A stretch of DNA of 64,000 bases from Ilyonectria destructans. Taxonomy: Eukaryota > Ascomycota > Sordariomycetes > Hypocreales > Nectriaceae. This document shows positions 36,108 through 47,395 of the stretch, one piece after another. Made by a program: the position numbers and the translations under genes. The stretch spans positions 6,014,001 to 6,078,000 of the forward strand of contig JAHEWK010000001.1 of the NCBI GenBank assembly GCA_020740775.1, given 5' to 3'. The notes below the pieces were generated by a model. The model worked only from the letters and a program-made list of their open reading frames with translations, ran no database searches and was not told where the DNA came from. Positions within the stretch are counted from its first letter, which is position 1, and every line of letters starts with the position of its first letter.

Positions 36108-37967
36108 ATGGCCACTGAACAAACCAAGAGTTACCCTTCACCTGGAGAGGCGGAGAAGGTCCCTGTTGACTTGGCCAAGATCAAGGCTACTCCGACTTTC
36201 TGCCGTGGAGACAAGCAAGATGTCACTCATGTCCACAACTATCTCAAGCACTACGGGTACATGCCGCTGTCCACCGCCGCATCTGATGTAGCGGTGGACG
36301 AACACACAGGCACCGCCCTTAGAGCCTTTCAGGAGTTCTTCGCACTCAAGGTGGACGGGGCCTTTGGTCCCGAGACGAGAGAGGCGATGACCACATCTCG
36401 TTGTGGGTTCCCTGACCTTTTGCACTCCGTGGGCTTCTCGACCCTCGGCCCCTGGAAGCATCGCGACCTTAAGTACTGCTTTGGAACCCAGTCCACTCAA
36501 CTCAGCGCCGACGTCTGCAAAGCTGCCATGCGGCGGGCCATGAAAACCTGGCAAAATGCCGGCGTCGGCCTCTCCTTCACCGAGGTAGCTTCCAACCAGA
36601 ACCCAGACGTCTTCATCGAGTTCCGCAAAGCCAACGACCCCGACTACTCAATGGTCGGTGGCGTGCTAGCTCACGCAGACTTCCCTCCGGGGTTCTCCGT
36701 GGTTGTCAAGCAGCTTCCATTGCCTACTCACTTTGACGATGAGGAGCACAAGTGGGTTGACGGCGCTGTTGCCAATGCCTTTGATGTGGAAACGGTTGGG
36801 CTCCACGAGCTTGGTCACATTCTTGGGCTTGCGCATACTAATGTCCTGGGAGCTGTCATGTATCCATCTGTTACGCCAAACTTCACCAACCGCGTGTTAG
36901 CGGCAGATGATCTCAACGGTATCCGAAACCTCTACCCGTATTGGCGAAACATCGGCGGGACGTACTATGGTAAGTTGAATGCCCCGATGTAGCATTTGTA
37001 TACTCACTGAAATCTAGGAATTCCTGCTGTCGTCTCCTGGGGAGTCGGGCGTACCGATGTCTTCGTCCGGGGGACTGACAATGCCGTCTATCACAAGTGG
37101 CAAAACGGCGATGGTGCTGCTTGGGGGCCTACAGAGACTGGCTTCGAGAATTTAAACGGGACGATATATGGGAACGTCACCGCTGTTTCCTGGGGCCCCA
37201 ATCGCATTGATCTCTTTGGTCTGGGAACCGACAATGCCTGCTGGCACAAGTCATGGAACGGCACGGCTTGGAGCGGCTGGGAGAGTCTGGGCGGCGGAAT
37301 CATTGGCGATATATGCGCAGTTTCCTGGGCTGCTAACCGCCTTGATCTGTTCGTGCGTGGAATGGACAACTCAGTCTATCATAAATACTGGGACGGCAGA
37401 GTATGGGGTCCTAGTCTGACAGGCTGGGAGTACCTTGGCGGCAAGATCCTAGGATCTCCGAAAGCAATCTGCTGGGGGCCGAACCGAATCGACATTTTCG
37501 TTCGGGGCACGGACAATGCTGTCTTCCAGAAAACATGGAACGGATCCATCTGGCAGCCATCCGTGACGGACTGGAAGAGACTCGGCGGTACGATTATGGA
37601 CGACATCACCCTTGCTTCATGGGGGGCCAACCGTCTGGATCTCTTTGTAAGGGGCACGGACAATTCGGTACACCAAAAGACATGGAACGGCAGTGCATGG
37701 CTTCCGTCTGAGACAGGGTGGACTAGCCTTGGGGGAACAATCATGTCACGCCCATCAGCGGTGGCTTGGGGTGGGAATAAGATCTCCATTGCGGGTCAGG
37801 GGGTGGACAATGCCGTTTGGGTCAAGAAGTGGAATGGCTCAGCATGGATAGACTGGACCTCTATCGGTGGGATCGTTACGGATGATCCAGTCGTTGATCC
37901 GAGGGGAGGAGAAAAGTTGGCCATCTATGTTCGCGGCACGAATGCAGCACTGCATGTCTTTAACTAA
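36108..37967 (+). CDS. Matrixin-type zinc metalloprotease fused to a seven-repeat lectin-like propeller
   Basis: This is a 603-aa model with exons 36108-36969 and 37018-37967. The 48-nt intron has donor GTAAGT and acceptor CTAG. Residues about 33-95 form a peptidoglycan-binding-like (PGRP/MMP propeptide) helix domain. It ends in the cysteine-switch motif SRCGFPD (Cys about 98), which in matrix metalloproteases keeps the enzyme latent. The catalytic domain follows with [11 protein letters not shown] at 233-243 (three zinc His and the Glu) and a Met-turn (VMYPS, Met 251). From about residue 288 there are seven repeats of about 45 residues, each with a W-G-x-N-R-x-D-x-F...GTDN...W pattern. These match the PLL/DUF346 family of sugar-binding propellers. 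The intron falls close to the domain junction. No signal peptide is visible ([12 protein letters not shown]). A hydrophobic upstream start was not found. Confidence 0.88.
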
Positions 37968-38198
37968 GGAACCTCATAGCTCCGTAGACTCACGTGAATA
38001 AACGAGGTTATGCTTTCTGTGAGTGCATAGTTTAGCTTGAGATCAAATTTACCCCCATCTGAAGAACTGTCATTATTAACTCGAAGTTGTTTCTAAAAAG
38101 AAAACCTTGGGGTACCGCGTATGCTACGTATTGCGCTCTCACGAATGCCATAAGTTAATGTCCGCAAGTGGCAATAGTCTTCCCCCATTCAACTGTGA

Positions 38199-41100
38199 TC
38201 AAAGCAACTGCCGCAATCTCTGTACACATGTTAGCGAATCCAGTCCTAATTGATTCAATGGCCACGTACATGCAAACCTCCGAGACTTTCATCTACCTGT
38301 CCCCCATCATGAGCTGAAAGCAAAACGCCGGCGAGATGTTTCTTCGACTCCTGGATCTCCATGACTTGCTGCAAGGTATTAACACATATTTATCAATAAA
38401 ATACCAGACTGACGGACCTGCTCGAACGAGTCTCGCACGTAGAATCGCACCGTTGTCACCTCCTTTGTTTGTCCGATCCGGTGGATTCGCGCAAGGGCCT
38501 GCTCTTCAAGGGTTGGATTCCTAAATGGTTAGTTGGAGAGCAAAAGAAAGTCTTTCAGAACTTACCAATGAGGCTCCATCAGGTAGGCGCGTGTTGCTAC
38601 CGTTAGAGTGAGGCTAGGAGCGTATTAGTTACCATAGAGAGTTCATCTAGCTCGTTACTTGCCCAACTGCACCACATGATAGTGTAAGGAGCATGATGCG
38701 GACGTTCGGGTCTATCTTAAACCTTTCTACAACATTTTGACGCTCCTTTTGTGGCACTTTACCGTCGAATCGGACGCTTGTAAGGGAAGCTTGCTCCAAC
38801 CCAACTTCAATAAGATCCAGAGTTAATCTCCAAGTCGAAAAGACAATACTGTCGACGGGTCAGTAGACTATCGCATCAATTTAGCAATCCGATATTACCA
38901 TTTAGCTCCTGGGGGCAAGGTTTTGATGTCTGCAACGAGAGCCTCTATTTTCGATGAGAGGGGGATGGATGTCGTTCTCGTCTGCGGAAGAATCGGGCAT
39001 GGACTCGATTCAAGAACACTGCTGCTAGTGGAGACTGAGGCCACGGGGCAAGACGGCTTGTGACCACATGCCACACTGCTTTTGTGTTTGGAACTCGTCT
39101 GCGTACAGTCGCCGCAGACAAATTTTAGGCAACGGGTGAATTGGGGCCCTTGTTGAGTCGCCGCTGGATCATCCAGAAGGGTCTCGGTGAGCTCAGGAAC
39201 TGACGAACAGCGTAGGCATACAACTAGAGCCATTTCCCGCTGGACATTGAACGTTTGTTGCGCGATGTCAATCCAGTCATCCGCCTCTTGAGAGGGCTGA
39301 GAAAGGTTGCTCTGCCTTGTGTGGTAGTGAACGCCCAAGTTGCAAATTAATCGCAAAGATTCAATCTGCTGTAAGACATTCACATAAACCCCTGCCCTGG
39401 CCTGTTCAGAGTCCCCCTGGAGGGCTTCGTCGATACTAATGACAGCTTTATGTCGTACCTTATCATATAATTCCCTCTCTTCACGATTGAAGTCAACAGG
39501 ACATTGCATATCTCGACGAGTAGGTAGCTTGATAGTGTCTTTAGCCCGCCGTAGGAGAAGACAGGCTGATAGACGCTTCAGCCTATTGACAGCTTCTTCA
39601 TCTTCTCCCAACTTCCAGAAGCGGGATATGTCGGCCTCAAAGCACTTTGGATCGGTGTATGGATGGGCTCGGATGAACTTAAAGAGGGATGCAAGATCGC
39701 CTAGCCGATTCTGGATTGGAGTGCCAGTTACAGCCCATCGGGACACCGAATCAAGTGCGCATATTGCATGGGCCATCCTTGAGTTCCCATTTCGGATGAA
39801 GTGTGCTAATTCCGTCAGAGTCAATGATCCCCTGGACAAATATTATCATGACATACCTTCATCGAGAACAATTCTCCTCCAACAAGTTGAGAAAATTATA
39901 GAATTTTCAACGCCCCTTCCAGCGTTCCATTCGGCAGAGATAGTGTGATATGTGGTCAACACAATATTGACTCCGTCAAGCTCGCCAGTCGCAGTCAATC
40001 GAGCTTTGTCATGGTGGCGACGGCATTTCAAGCCACCATCAATGACATGTCTGCTCAGTTGTTAGCATAGCTCTAAGGCGGGTCCTGTTTAGCTTACTCT
40101 GACAGTTGCTCTTCCCATGTACCTAACACTATTCTAGTGTTAACAATAATGCATTCAAGTTAGTATGGAGAGTCAACCTACGGGGTGGAGGTACGACTAT
40201 GAGAGTAGCCGGGGTATGTCGCTTGTTATCTCCACCAACATCCAAGTGAATCTGAGCGTCATCGCCATCAAGATCGGTTGCTGCCAGGGCTATCATAGTC
40301 AACGTCTTCCCTAGACCCATTGGGTCTGCGACGATGCCGCCGTAGAATTGTTGCGGTTCTTCGAGTTGGTGAGCGCCGGATACTCGATTAAAGAAACTAA
40401 ACATTGTCAGCCAAAGTGATATGGAAATAGTGTCCAGATAGGTTAACTGAGAAGGGGTTGTCCTAAATACTACGAGAAGAGCGCAATTTCGAGCCCAAAC
40501 AAACCTCACGAAGTCGGGTACAATCGCGCTATGGAATGTTTTGCTTCACAAGCTTGGCAGAACTTACATTCTTCCCTGTTCAGTGTCTACTATTTCCCAG
40601 ATGTCCGGGTGTTGGTTGCGGAAATTCCACCCTCGTTCCCTGCGGAGCATGAATGTGAGGGCTTGTTTCTGGTGTCTTGAAAACAATGTCAGTAGCACAA
40701 ACTGTGGGTATTATGTATCGGGGTATTACCTCTTGAGATTTCCGAGTATTACTGAGGGCTGTGGTGTCTCCGGTATATCAACGTGACTGCTCAAAACATC
40801 CAACAGTTCAGGCCTTTCAGGAATGTCTTGGAGACTGATAGATCTGGATGTTTTATCAACGGCTTCAAGAACCGAAGGGCAGGAGGCGATATCATCCGAA
40901 GAGAGTCTTTGGGGGTTGCAGTATCGGACATCCAGGTGACACTCTCGCGGATCCTGGAGGTACACCCCATACTCATCAAACCAGCTACCGATCTCTTCAA
41001 AAAGTTCCAAAGGTCCATACACGGTGATCTCTAAAATAGAGTCCAGCAGTATGGAGCTTTTGGATCCCTTCTTGGTCATACGAGGGTCAGTAATCGTGCA

Positions 41101-42031
41101 CGATGTGAACAGGGCCAGTGTCTTGTCGTCGAGGAGGCCTTGGACCATCTGACCATAGTCCGACAGGATCTGACCATAAGTCTTTAGGCTGCCTGGGGCA
41201 CTGAAACTATTCGATGAGTCTAATACAACTTTGAATGGTGATGATGTAATTTCACTCAAATCTCGACCCTCGCATCTAGCAGAGATACCCGGGACCTACG
41301 TCCGTCAGCGTATACGGATCGAACGCATGAAGGAGGGTTTTTACCATTCCAAAGCAAACGGTACTGCTTGTATCAATGACAGTGTCAGAGGATTGAACAA
41401 TGGCAGATTCAGCTGAGTGTTGTGGTGTTGTGTCGTTTCCTAGGATGAACGGCCACGAAGCCTCGGCCGGCAATGGTTTCGATGGAGGTTGTGAGTTGGA
41501 AATGGCCGGTATCAGGCTTACTGGGGTTTGATAGGGGAGCGACTGAAAAAAGTGCGGATTATTACTCCATTGTTGATGAATTGGATTTCCGAAAGATATC
41601 CCTGAAACTGGTACGTGAAACGGTGGGCACAACGACCCCGGGACGATTCGTTCAGGCCAGTGCCAGATACTATTCGGCTGATTTCCATAGTAGTTGCCTT
41701 CAAATTGTGTGCCCAGCGTTTCTTGTTGTTGATAAGGAGTGACATATGGTGGCCCTGCAGCAAAGTTGGATGAGAACGAGGAGTTTTCGAGCCCTTGGGA
41801 AGTCGGGTTGTGGAAAGCCGTCGTTGGAAAACTCAAGGATGCTGGAGCAGGACAAGACTGCGACGTTGGGTGATAAACCCCATATGGAATCTGTTCAGTA
41901 GAGTAGCATGAATATAAGCTATTATCTTCTATGATCTCCTGTCCAGCAGGGAAAGCCGTTGTTTCTGGCGTCCCATCGAGCCGAGGCCGCTTTGCTGGGG
42001 GGTGACCAGGTTGGTGATGAGCCGGGTCCAT
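38199..42031 (-). CDS. SNF2-family ATPase, Rad5/HLTF (SMARCA3)-like
   Basis: This is a 1054-aa model in 12 exons: 42031-41345, 41295-40730, 40675-40568, 40396-40182, 40128-40098, 40050-39857, 39805-38899, 38848-38663, 38613-38566, 38520-38418, 38368-38270 and 38219-38199. Residues 1-230 are low complexity. Walker A is ADPMGLGKT (about 475), the DEAH box VLDEAH spans an exon junction (about 600), GTPIQNRL follows, and motif VI QALARIHRIGQ is at about 990. Between the two helicase lobes, about residues 795-850, is a Cys/His cluster (CLRC, CLKFVCGDC, CGHKPSC) placed as the RING of Rad5/Rad16 proteins but degenerate. Such proteins remodel DNA-protein complexes in repair or silencing. The intron at 38614-38662 uses a GC donor. 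The 171-nt intron at 40397-40567 could hide a small exon. Confidence 0.87.
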
Positions 42032-42469
42032 CGTAGGTGCAGTAACCAGCTTCTTGGATGGAGAAACACCGGCTGTCGTTAGCTGTGTCTCTTTAGGTTA
42101 GTTTGGGAAGGTATAAGATGAGAAAGATTAGGCGTGACTGTTTGAATTGTTTACGTTGTCTAATGATGGCACAGCCTCGTTGGGAAAGTCAGGGCGAACT
42201 GCTGGCGAACTATGCGGTGGAGGCGCTTTAAGGCAACCGACACGCCTCAAGACGACCAACACACCGGTGCATAGCGATTGCTTAATTGGTCTGTACGCCC
42301 CTGCACGAGCGCCGGTCTCCGCTCTCATACATTGCAGTCTGCCCGCGAGGCTCTCAACCCAGCCATGTCACTCAGCCGCAACTGGGATTGACGCGCCCCC
42401 AACACTATTTGCGATTTCTCCCTTCAACCTACTTTAATCTGCTTCTCTATTCTCAACAGTCTCGTCAAA
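42032..42469. promoter_or_regulatory. Shared divergent promoter of the SNF2 ATPase and NLR genes
   Basis: The two ATGs lie 438 nt apart, back to back, with no other gene between them. Both transcripts must start in this segment. The NLR side is C/T-rich just before the ATG. No specific operator was recognised. Confidence 0.6.
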
Positions 42470-45400
42470 ATGCCACGGGCGCCTGCGGTTTCTGCGCCTG
42501 CGAGGCAAACCATCAAATCAGCCTTTGAAGAACTCGACCGCGCGATCGGTCCAGGAGACTCTCGCAAATTCGGTCAAATCACCCTCCAAGATGTTAAAAA
42601 CGAGGCACTCAAGATTGAGAACGAACTTGCTGCAAGACAGTCGCTCCGCTACATGAGACGGCTAATGCCTCTATTCAACGGCTTAGAACACTACTCTAAA
42701 GTGGTAGATATCCTCTGCAATGGGACCCCGTATCTACCATGGATATGGGCACCAATCACTCTCATATTACGCCTCGCCTCTGAGTACGTAGAGGCCTTCG
42801 AGCAGATTATCAAAGGATACGCCCGCATTGCTTCGTCACTCAGCCGGTTTGAGCTCCTCAGCGCTGCCTTCATCACCGACTCAAATTTCCAGCAGACCCT
42901 AGCAGTTTTCTATGCCGACATTCTACGATTCCACAAGCATGCCTACAAGTTTGTTAGCCGTAGTGGTGAGTACTGAGCTTTTTTAAGGCTTACATATCTG
43001 ATGGAATCCAGGTTGGAGGTTGCTCTTCCTCACCTCATGGGGTCGCTTTCAGAGGCGCTTTGGCAACATTCTTGACGATTTGAAGCATCATGGAGACTTG
43101 ATTGACACCGAAGCAAATGCTCGCAATATTTCGGAGGCACAGAAAATGCGCCAAGACATCCGGACTTGGAGGGAAGAGAGTCTCGCTCAGGTCCACAAAT
43201 TTGAAGAGGAGCAGACTGCCAGCCAACACGGGTGCATCGCATCATGGCTGAATGTAAATGAATCCGACCAACTAGCTATTTTCGACTCAATATCGGCAGA
43301 AGGAGTCGAGCACCCTGGAACCTGCGAGTGGATCCTCCAGAACTCCAAAGTTCGTTCTTGGTGTCAGCGGAAACCAGACACAGCGATCCTTTGGTTGCAA
43401 GGGACGCCTGGGTCGGGAAAGAGTGTTTTGTCCACTCAACTCGTCAACTTCATGAAAACAGGGAAGCTGTTTGTCATTCGACACTTTTGTACTTACCTAT
43501 ATGCGACATCCACAGCGTACGAACAAATCCTAAAATCCATGCTCATACAACTTCTCCGAAAAGACGACGATTTAGTGGCGCACGTTTACGAGCAGTGCGT
43601 CGTAGGAAAGAAGTCACCTTCATGTGGTGTCCTGGAGCAACTGTTACAGACTCTTCTGAAAAGCATGTCTACTGAGCCAAGCCAGGCAGAGTTCATTTGG
43701 ATTGTCATCGATGGCTTAGATGAGTGTGAGTCGAAGAATCAGACCCGTCTCGTGAATTTGATCAACCAAATCACGAAGACCTCTGTCCGCGGTGGGGTTA
43801 CTTGCAAGGTCCTCATATCAAGTCGTGTTTCATCAACATCTCTAAGCCGCCTCCGCAAAAGGCAGGTCTTATCCCTCACTGACGAGAAGGACTCGATGCA
43901 AGGGGCAATACAACAGTACATACATCAAAGACTTCAGTCCCTGCATGAAAGTTTCTCTCAACTTGGCATGGGACAGACCGAACTTGACGAGATCCAGGAC
44001 AAGATCGCCAGGAAAACTGACGGTAAGCTGATGTGACGCAAATAATCTGTATCAATCCCTAACTTTATCCACAGGAATGTTCCTCTACGCTCGACTTATC
44101 CTGGACTACCTATCCCGTAACATCTTTTACACTTACGGCGAAATTAAAGACTCCATGAACCAGTTGCCCGAGGAGCTCACCGATTTGTTCATATCCCCAT
44201 GGTGCTCTATTTAATTAATGCTAATATAGTAGTAGCTATCGAAAGATTTTGACCCAGATGCTAGTCCAGTTGGATTCCAAATCAGTTGGCCATGTCAAGA
44301 ACATTCTTGGCTGGGTTGCTTTTGCAAGGCGTCCCCTAAGAAAGCTGGAGTTCTTGTCTGCCCTCTCCTACAGCTCTGGTAACCCAGATGTCACCAACCT
44401 TGCCCCTCGGTATGTTCTAGACATATGCGGATCTCTTGTTGAAGAACGGCAGGACACCACTTTGGCTTTCATTCACATTTCTGTGAAAGAGTAGGTTACG
44501 GGAACATACACATATATGGCCGCATAATGCTAAGAAATGGCACAGATTTCTCCAGTCTCCATCAAGCAATGTTGTTCTTCATGAACAAGAAGCACTCCAA
44601 GAGCATGCGGTAGCTACAATTGCTTGTCTTCTCTCTGGGGCTCGGGTCTTCAACAAACCATACCCAGAGCAGGCCAAGTACCAACGAGTTGCCAAGGGAC
44701 TACATGGACTTCACGTATATGCCACCGAGTATTGGACTGAGTACTTATTGTCTCATGTTGAGTCTGGTGATGGACTTGACCAAACCTCATCTCTTTTCGT
44801 TCTTGCGTGTCAGCTAGTGGATGAGCTAGACAAGGCGTACGGTCGATCAAGTGTACCCAACGCTGGTTCAAATATCAGGATTTCGGACAAGCGACTGGCA
44901 TTGCTGCAACAGCATGGTTTACTACACAAACATGTCGAAGGGGCTCTAAAAGGCAGGTCTCTCAAACGTCTTGAATCCGAACTGCTTCAAGTGCCTCGTA
45001 AGTTTTGCTTGTGACCCTCACAGCATGCGATTTAACTAATCGCAGATATAGTTCCCGAGAAGAACAGCCAACAATTGCCCAACTCACCTTTCGTCGAACC
45101 CATATCGGCTATGCTGATATCCTATCAAGATGTAGTCAGGGCACTGGTTAGCAAGCAAACCTACCCGGGGGTATCTTCCGAAGAACTCGAGTTATTCAAG
45201 ACTCATTTCCGGACGTCGGCGTTCACTTGTCGACTTAATTCCTGCTTCCGAGCCACCCTAGGGTTTGAGTCTGAAAAAAGGTGGCTAGAGCACGAAATGT
45301 CCCACGTTCAGTGCCTGCGATGCACGTTTCCTGGTTGTCAGTACCCTCCTTTTATATCCGCCCAGGCCCTCAGAAGCCATGCCAATAAGTACCACAACCC

Positions 45401-46058
45401 CAACCCTCCTCGAAAGGTAATACGCGATCCAAGACGGGCCCACCAAATAAATGCGAGCCCGGGAGTCGACAGCTTCCCTTATTGGCCACAGGTAGATGGT
45501 TCGGTAGAGACAATGGCATCGACTCCGTATTACTCGCCCTCTCCGGAAATTTTTGAGTCAATCGGCTCAACTACCACGTCATGGACCTCGACCAATTATT
45601 CGAGGGTTTCACAGGGCTCGCAGAATTTCTATCCTGAGGTTTCCGTTCAAGACCAAATCAATACCCAAACTTCAACACCAAACCCCATCACCGATAACGC
45701 CCCCCCAGCCTACCAAAATTTGAGCCACGTGAACTCAAGCATAGCCGGAAACATGGCTCCTCAACCCACAAGTCCTATTGATTCCGGTCAGCAGATTCAG
45801 GTTCCACGGGTGCTTCAAAATTCCGAGATCATCGCTATGATGGAGGCGATGGATTTGCCCCCTCGAATTCTTGCACACCTAGTTCAAGTACCTCCTAAGG
45901 TGAAGAAATGGGGAGCATTGATTATATGGCTTTGCCAGAACAATATCCCTCAGCATGTTCACCGCCAGCTTTTTACTATTCAACAAAAGCAATTCCAGTT
46001 TTTGCTCCAGAAGCGAAACTTCAGACTAGAGCAGCAGCAGCAGCAACAGCAGCAATAA
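42470..46058 (+). CDS. STAND/NACHT NLR-like protein with C2H2-type zinc finger region
   Basis: This is a 1112-aa model in six exons: 42470-42965, 43012-44022, 44075-44186, 44236-44490, 44546-44997 and 45046-46058. All five introns are 46-55 nt with clean frames. The N-terminus (about 60-210, LRYMRRLMPLFNGLEHY...WRLLFLTSWGRFQ) matches the helical DUF7708-type domain found before fungal NACHT modules. The NTPase has P-loop GTPGSGKS (about 297) and Walker B IWIVIDGLDEC (about 395). A helical region follows (DLYRK-like DFYRKILTQML, HISVKEFL), as in other fungal NLRs. There are no ankyrin, WD40 or TPR repeats. Instead, C/H pairs at about 835-892 (CRLNSC, CLRCTFPGC, H-x4-H) look like C2H2 fingers, and the tail ends in a Gln run. 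Fungal NLRs act in non-self recognition and regulated cell death; that role here is inference. Confidence 0.88.
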
Positions 46059-46093
46059 CTTGTACTGATATATTCGACATGATAGAGCGTAAC

Positions 46094-46373
46094 GTCTACT
46101 ACTGGGCCTACCTCGAGACGATTGGGTTGTAATTACTCGCGATGATATGCGCGTTAGGGAACTCTTTAAAATGGTAAGGTTGACATGCAAGATCCCCTAC
46201 CATCGGATACTAACTGAAATCAGTGACAGCGGGTTGTACGACAGTTTGAAGATGGAGAGAACATGACAGTTCCCGAGGGTAGATTCAGCATTTGTGGTGC
46301 TGCGCTTGGGCAGGCATTGGCCCTACTCGAAAGCATAGCCACGGATCTCATGACAGTTCTTTCTGGACGTTGA
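46094..46373 (+). pseudogene. Truncated 3' end of an unrecognised intron-containing gene
   Basis: Two frame-compatible coding pieces (DDWVVITRDDMRVRELFKM and RVVRQFEDGENMTVPEG...) flank a clean intron at 46174-46229. That intron has a GTAAGG donor, a perfect TACTAAC branch site and a CAG acceptor. The second piece ends with an ordered-looking helix (ALGQALALLESIATDLM) and TGA. No start or upstream exon is found, because the NLR stop lies 35 nt before it. It may be a broken gene or the displaced tail of a longer one. Confidence 0.35.
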
Positions 46374-47395
46374 ATAGCAAGAGTCCCGCTTGAGCCTCTG
46401 CAAGGTGACTGAGCCTATCTTATACGAATAATTGAGATCGAGTTCTTCGTTCCTTCGTTTGTCGGGGGGTTGCCCTGGATTTGATGGCTTATCCTTATTT
46501 TACTCGCCTTTGAAAGACGCCGTCGCAACATGCTCATTCCGTGTGCAAGTTCCCAAATCACGGCGACCCCGTTAACCTTCGTCTGCTATCTAGAGTAGGA
46601 TGGACCAAATCATGTGTAAATCATAGACTAGACCATGGTTTCAATTAATCTTATCACTCCGATGACCACCTGACTACGTACCAGTTTCCGCCGTCTTTCC
46701 GCCGTCTTGCTATCGTCGGAAGAAGCCTCTGGTGGTGGTTTTGACACATTTGTCTACCCTGTAGACAGCCGAGGGATTGATCGCCGAGCGCCCGCAAGCA
46801 ATGGGAAATGACGTCGGTTGGGCCCTCAAAAAAGTGAAACCAACAGTCGGGGTTTTCGGGGTCCGGTAAATGATATTCGCTCATTCTCGGCACGTGCGGC
46901 AACCAGATATCACGACGCTGCCCTGGTAGTAACGTGGTGATTCGAGAGTTCGGCGCTCGAGGGAACATCCCTTGACGGGAATGACGTCCTCCTGGCTAGA
47001 TAACAAGAATCACTGAGACGTCAAATGGGAACCTGACGGAACAGATCCGTGGCTGCTACGAGCACCGCCACGCTGCGTATGCTGCCTCAGCGCTACCAGT
47101 GGCTCATCTCATTCCCCATCCCTTCATGTCGTCACGATCACCGCCCCCAACAAGCTGAGCCTCTTCGTTCGGCCTGAAACTTCTGGCAAGCGTCACAATA
47201 GCGTTTGCACTGCCTTGCGAGTTCAAGTAAAAACGTTAAAATCTGATACAATTAATAAGTCTATTTTCATCCCGTAGCGTAATCCCCTCTAACCCTGACA
47301 GCAGACCCCTCCATTCCATTCATCAGTTGAACCCCTCGCCAGTCACAGCGTCAAACCTCCAATTACCCAGCGCAAGCCCTCTATCCAGATGGATG
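46374..47395. other. Intergenic stretch with one doubtful small ORF
   Basis: A 104-codon minus-strand ATG frame (46654-46968) has varied composition and a plausible core (EYHLPDPENPDCWFHFFEG) but no recognised domain. Nothing else was found. Confidence 0.4.
46654..46968 (-). CDS. Hypothetical small protein, doubtful
   Basis: This is an ATG-started single-exon frame of 104 residues, rich in Trp, His and Pro, with no signal peptide and no known motif. It lies in the AT-richer block between the NLR and decayed sequences, so it may be a fragment. Confidence 0.2.
   Translation of the reverse strand: MFPRAPNSRITTLLPGQRRDIWLPHVPRMSEYHLPDPENPDCWFHFFEGPTDVISHCLRALGDQSLGCLQGRQMCQNHHQRLLPTIARRRKDGGNWYVVRWSSE

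Noticed and set aside
40397..40567. Extra small exon inside the 171-nt SNF2 intron
   Set aside because: A 42-nt first intron ending CATAG would be possible, but direct splicing gives GRIFFNRVSGAHQ, which fits the family better. Kept as a single intron.
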